A DNA stretch of 40,015 nucleotides, taken from NCBI GenBank assembly GCA_035526585.1, contig DATLCC010000044.1, positions 1 through 40,015 on the forward strand. The letters are read 5' to 3'. The DNA comes from JAJPHT01 sp035526585. GTDB taxonomy: Archaea; Thermoplasmatota; SW-10-69-26; JACQPN01; JAJPHT01. The position numbers were made by a program, and so were the translations under genes. Below the pieces are notes generated by a model. It searched no databases and was not told the DNA's origin. It was given only the letters and a program-made list of their open reading frames with translations. Of the stretch, positions 39,412 through 40,015 are shown one piece after another (positions within the stretch are counted from its first letter, which is position 1; every line of letters starts with the position of its first letter).

Positions 39412-39664
39412 CTCTGGAGGGTGAACCCCCCAGACCCAGCTTCGGGCACGTAGTCGCGGGTCGAAAACTGGTTCATCGCGGTCTTTCAGCGACGAACAGG
39501 TTCCCAACGACGACGACTCTAGGGGGAAACCCCCCAGACCCCCGTGGGACGATGTGGCTGGGGAAAACTGGTTCCTGGCGCGTCGAGCGCACGGGATCAG
39601 TTTCCAGCATCGCAAACGCTGGGGGGTGAACCCCCCAGACCCCCCTTTGGGCACGTAGTGGCGC
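39412..39664. repeat. Three diverged ~100-nt-period GC hairpin repeats
   Basis: Copies start near 39412, 39517 and 39617. Each has an A-C-T/G-C-T lead, a G5-6 / C5-6 hairpin of the type GGGGGG-TGAA-CCCCCC, then CAGACCC. Copies 1 and 3 continue TTCGGGCACGTAGT or TTTGGGCACGTAGT; copies 1 and 2 are followed by GAAAACTGGTTC. The 335-nt gap 39381-39715 contains these repeats and no supported gene. It is not CRISPR-like: spacers are too alike and arms too diverged. Confidence 0.7.
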
Positions 39665-39670
39665 GCGCGA

Positions 39671-39688
39671 CGGGGTCGTAAGACCCCG
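39671..39688 (-). terminator. GTAA-loop hairpin downstream of the 39716-39943 ORF
   Basis: CGGGGTC-GTAA-GACCCCG is a perfect 7-bp stem with a GNRA-type tetraloop, 28 nt beyond the stop of the small minus-strand gene. It could end that transcript. Confidence 0.4.
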
Positions 39689-39715
39689 GAGCTGGGAGGC
39701 GCGCCACGGAGTGGA

Positions 39716-39943
39716 CTACAACGCCGTCAGCAGCTCGTCGCCGCCGATCGTGTAGCCGACGCCGAAGGCGAGCGTGTCGCCGAAGGGCCCGACCTCGATG
39801 TGGAGGCCGGCCTCTTCGCCGAGGTCGAACACGTGCCGGAGCGCGGGCCAGGAGGCGCGCTGCGTGACCTCGATCCCGAGGAACGTCACGCCGGTCGGGC
39901 TCGGAAGAGCCATCTCGCCGGTGGGCTCGTAGGCGAGGAGCAT
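39716..39943 (-). CDS. Small hypothetical protein
   Basis: The 75-residue frame encodes a balanced, non-repetitive sequence without signal peptide or membrane segment (central FLGIEVTQRASWPALRHVFDLGEEAGLHIEVGPFGD), plausibly a small alpha/beta fold. Third codon positions are GC-rich like neighbouring genes. No family is recognised. It is divergent from the partial gene at 39971 with a 27-nt gap. Confidence 0.5.
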   Translation of the reverse strand: MLLAYEPTGEMALPSPTGVTFLGIEVTQRASWPALRHVFDLGEEAGLHIEVGPFGDTLAFGVGYTIGGDELLTAL

Positions 39944-39970
39944 CGAGGGAGAAGGTGCGAGGAGGAGGAT

Positions 39971-40015
39971 ATGAACCAGGTGGTTCAGGTCCCGAAGGAC
40001 TTCGTCCGATTGTCC
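39971..40015 (+). CDS. Start of a gene truncated by the window edge
   Basis: An ATG at 39971 directly follows a strong purine-rich Shine-Dalgarno-like sequence (GGAGGAGGAT, 39961-39970), and the frame stays open to the last base (MNQVVQVPKDFVRLS). Fifteen codons are too few to name a family. Confidence 0.5.
   Translation, partial: MNQVVQVPKDFVRLS

Noticed and set aside
39412..39664. Spaced repeats considered as a CRISPR array
   Set aside because: Only three diverged copies, with similar sequence in the intervals, irregular arms and no cas genes nearby.

Overview
The window is a high-GC archaeal chromosome segment. The evidence is an archaeal EF-2 with a diphthamide histidine, archaeal uS12 and uS7, two 20S proteasome beta subunits, the KH plus beta-CASP termination nuclease aCPSF1 (FttA), an archaeal-type triosephosphate isomerase, TATA-box promoters with many leaderless or near-leaderless starts, and two exported proteins with PGF-CTERM-like tails. 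The beta subunits closely resemble the Thermoplasma acidophilum subunit as I remember it, so a high-GC member of the Thermoplasmatota is my best guess (inference). Succinyl-CoA ligase and a Rieske oxygenase suggest an aerobic or facultative heterotroph. Many exported lipoproteins and peptidases suggest growth on proteinaceous matter. GC-rich codon use fills the antisense and off-frame strands with long spurious open frames, which I have left out.

Layout. 0-3 kb (minus): sucC, a small lysine/alanine-rich histone-H1-like protein and sucD in a tight operon, with a small four-cysteine protein upstream. 3.2-8.5 kb: an aminodeoxychorismate/anthranilate synthase-like gene overlapping a class IV aminotransferase, a 50-codon ORF, tpiA, pncC (minus), and a hexulose-phosphate synthase fused to an RraA-like domain. 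8.5-18.2 kb: an exported-protein region with a calcium-module PGF-CTERM surface protein, a kelch lipoprotein, a CocE/S15-type lipoprotein hydrolase, a metzincin-like lipoprotein, a Rieske oxygenase with a basic-tailed DUF1801 protein, two small secreted proteins and a DUF4344 metallopeptidase lipoprotein. 18.4-24.2 kb: fusA, rpsG and rpsL on the minus strand, interrupted by an Asp-box propeller lipoprotein and a transglutaminase-like protein. 24.2-26.3 kb: a TetR regulator with a perfect 20-bp operator, an LVIVD propeller lipoprotein and a small secreted protein. 26.4-35.1 kb: recQ, a lipoprotein, an M14 carboxypeptidase with a PGF-CTERM tail, and three membrane or exported hypotheticals. 35.3-38.6 kb: two tandem proteasome beta genes and aCPSF1, a widely conserved archaeal neighbourhood. 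38.6-40 kb: repeat-rich DNA with a lipoprotein, a small ORF and the start of a gene cut by the window edge.

Most unusual features. The last 36 bp of the aCPSF1 gene recur in alternating orientation as a five-copy array directly downstream, and the three forward copies all encode the same C-terminal peptide and stop. A long near-perfect hairpin lies 13 nt before the aCPSF1 start. A TGACC-N4-GGTYA dyad occurs at the TetR promoter and twice more at distant sites. Lysine-rich H1-like tails appear on several proteins, including SucC. A family of three ~100-nt-period GC hairpin repeats lies near 39.5 kb.

No tRNA, rRNA, CRISPR array or insertion sequence was recognised.
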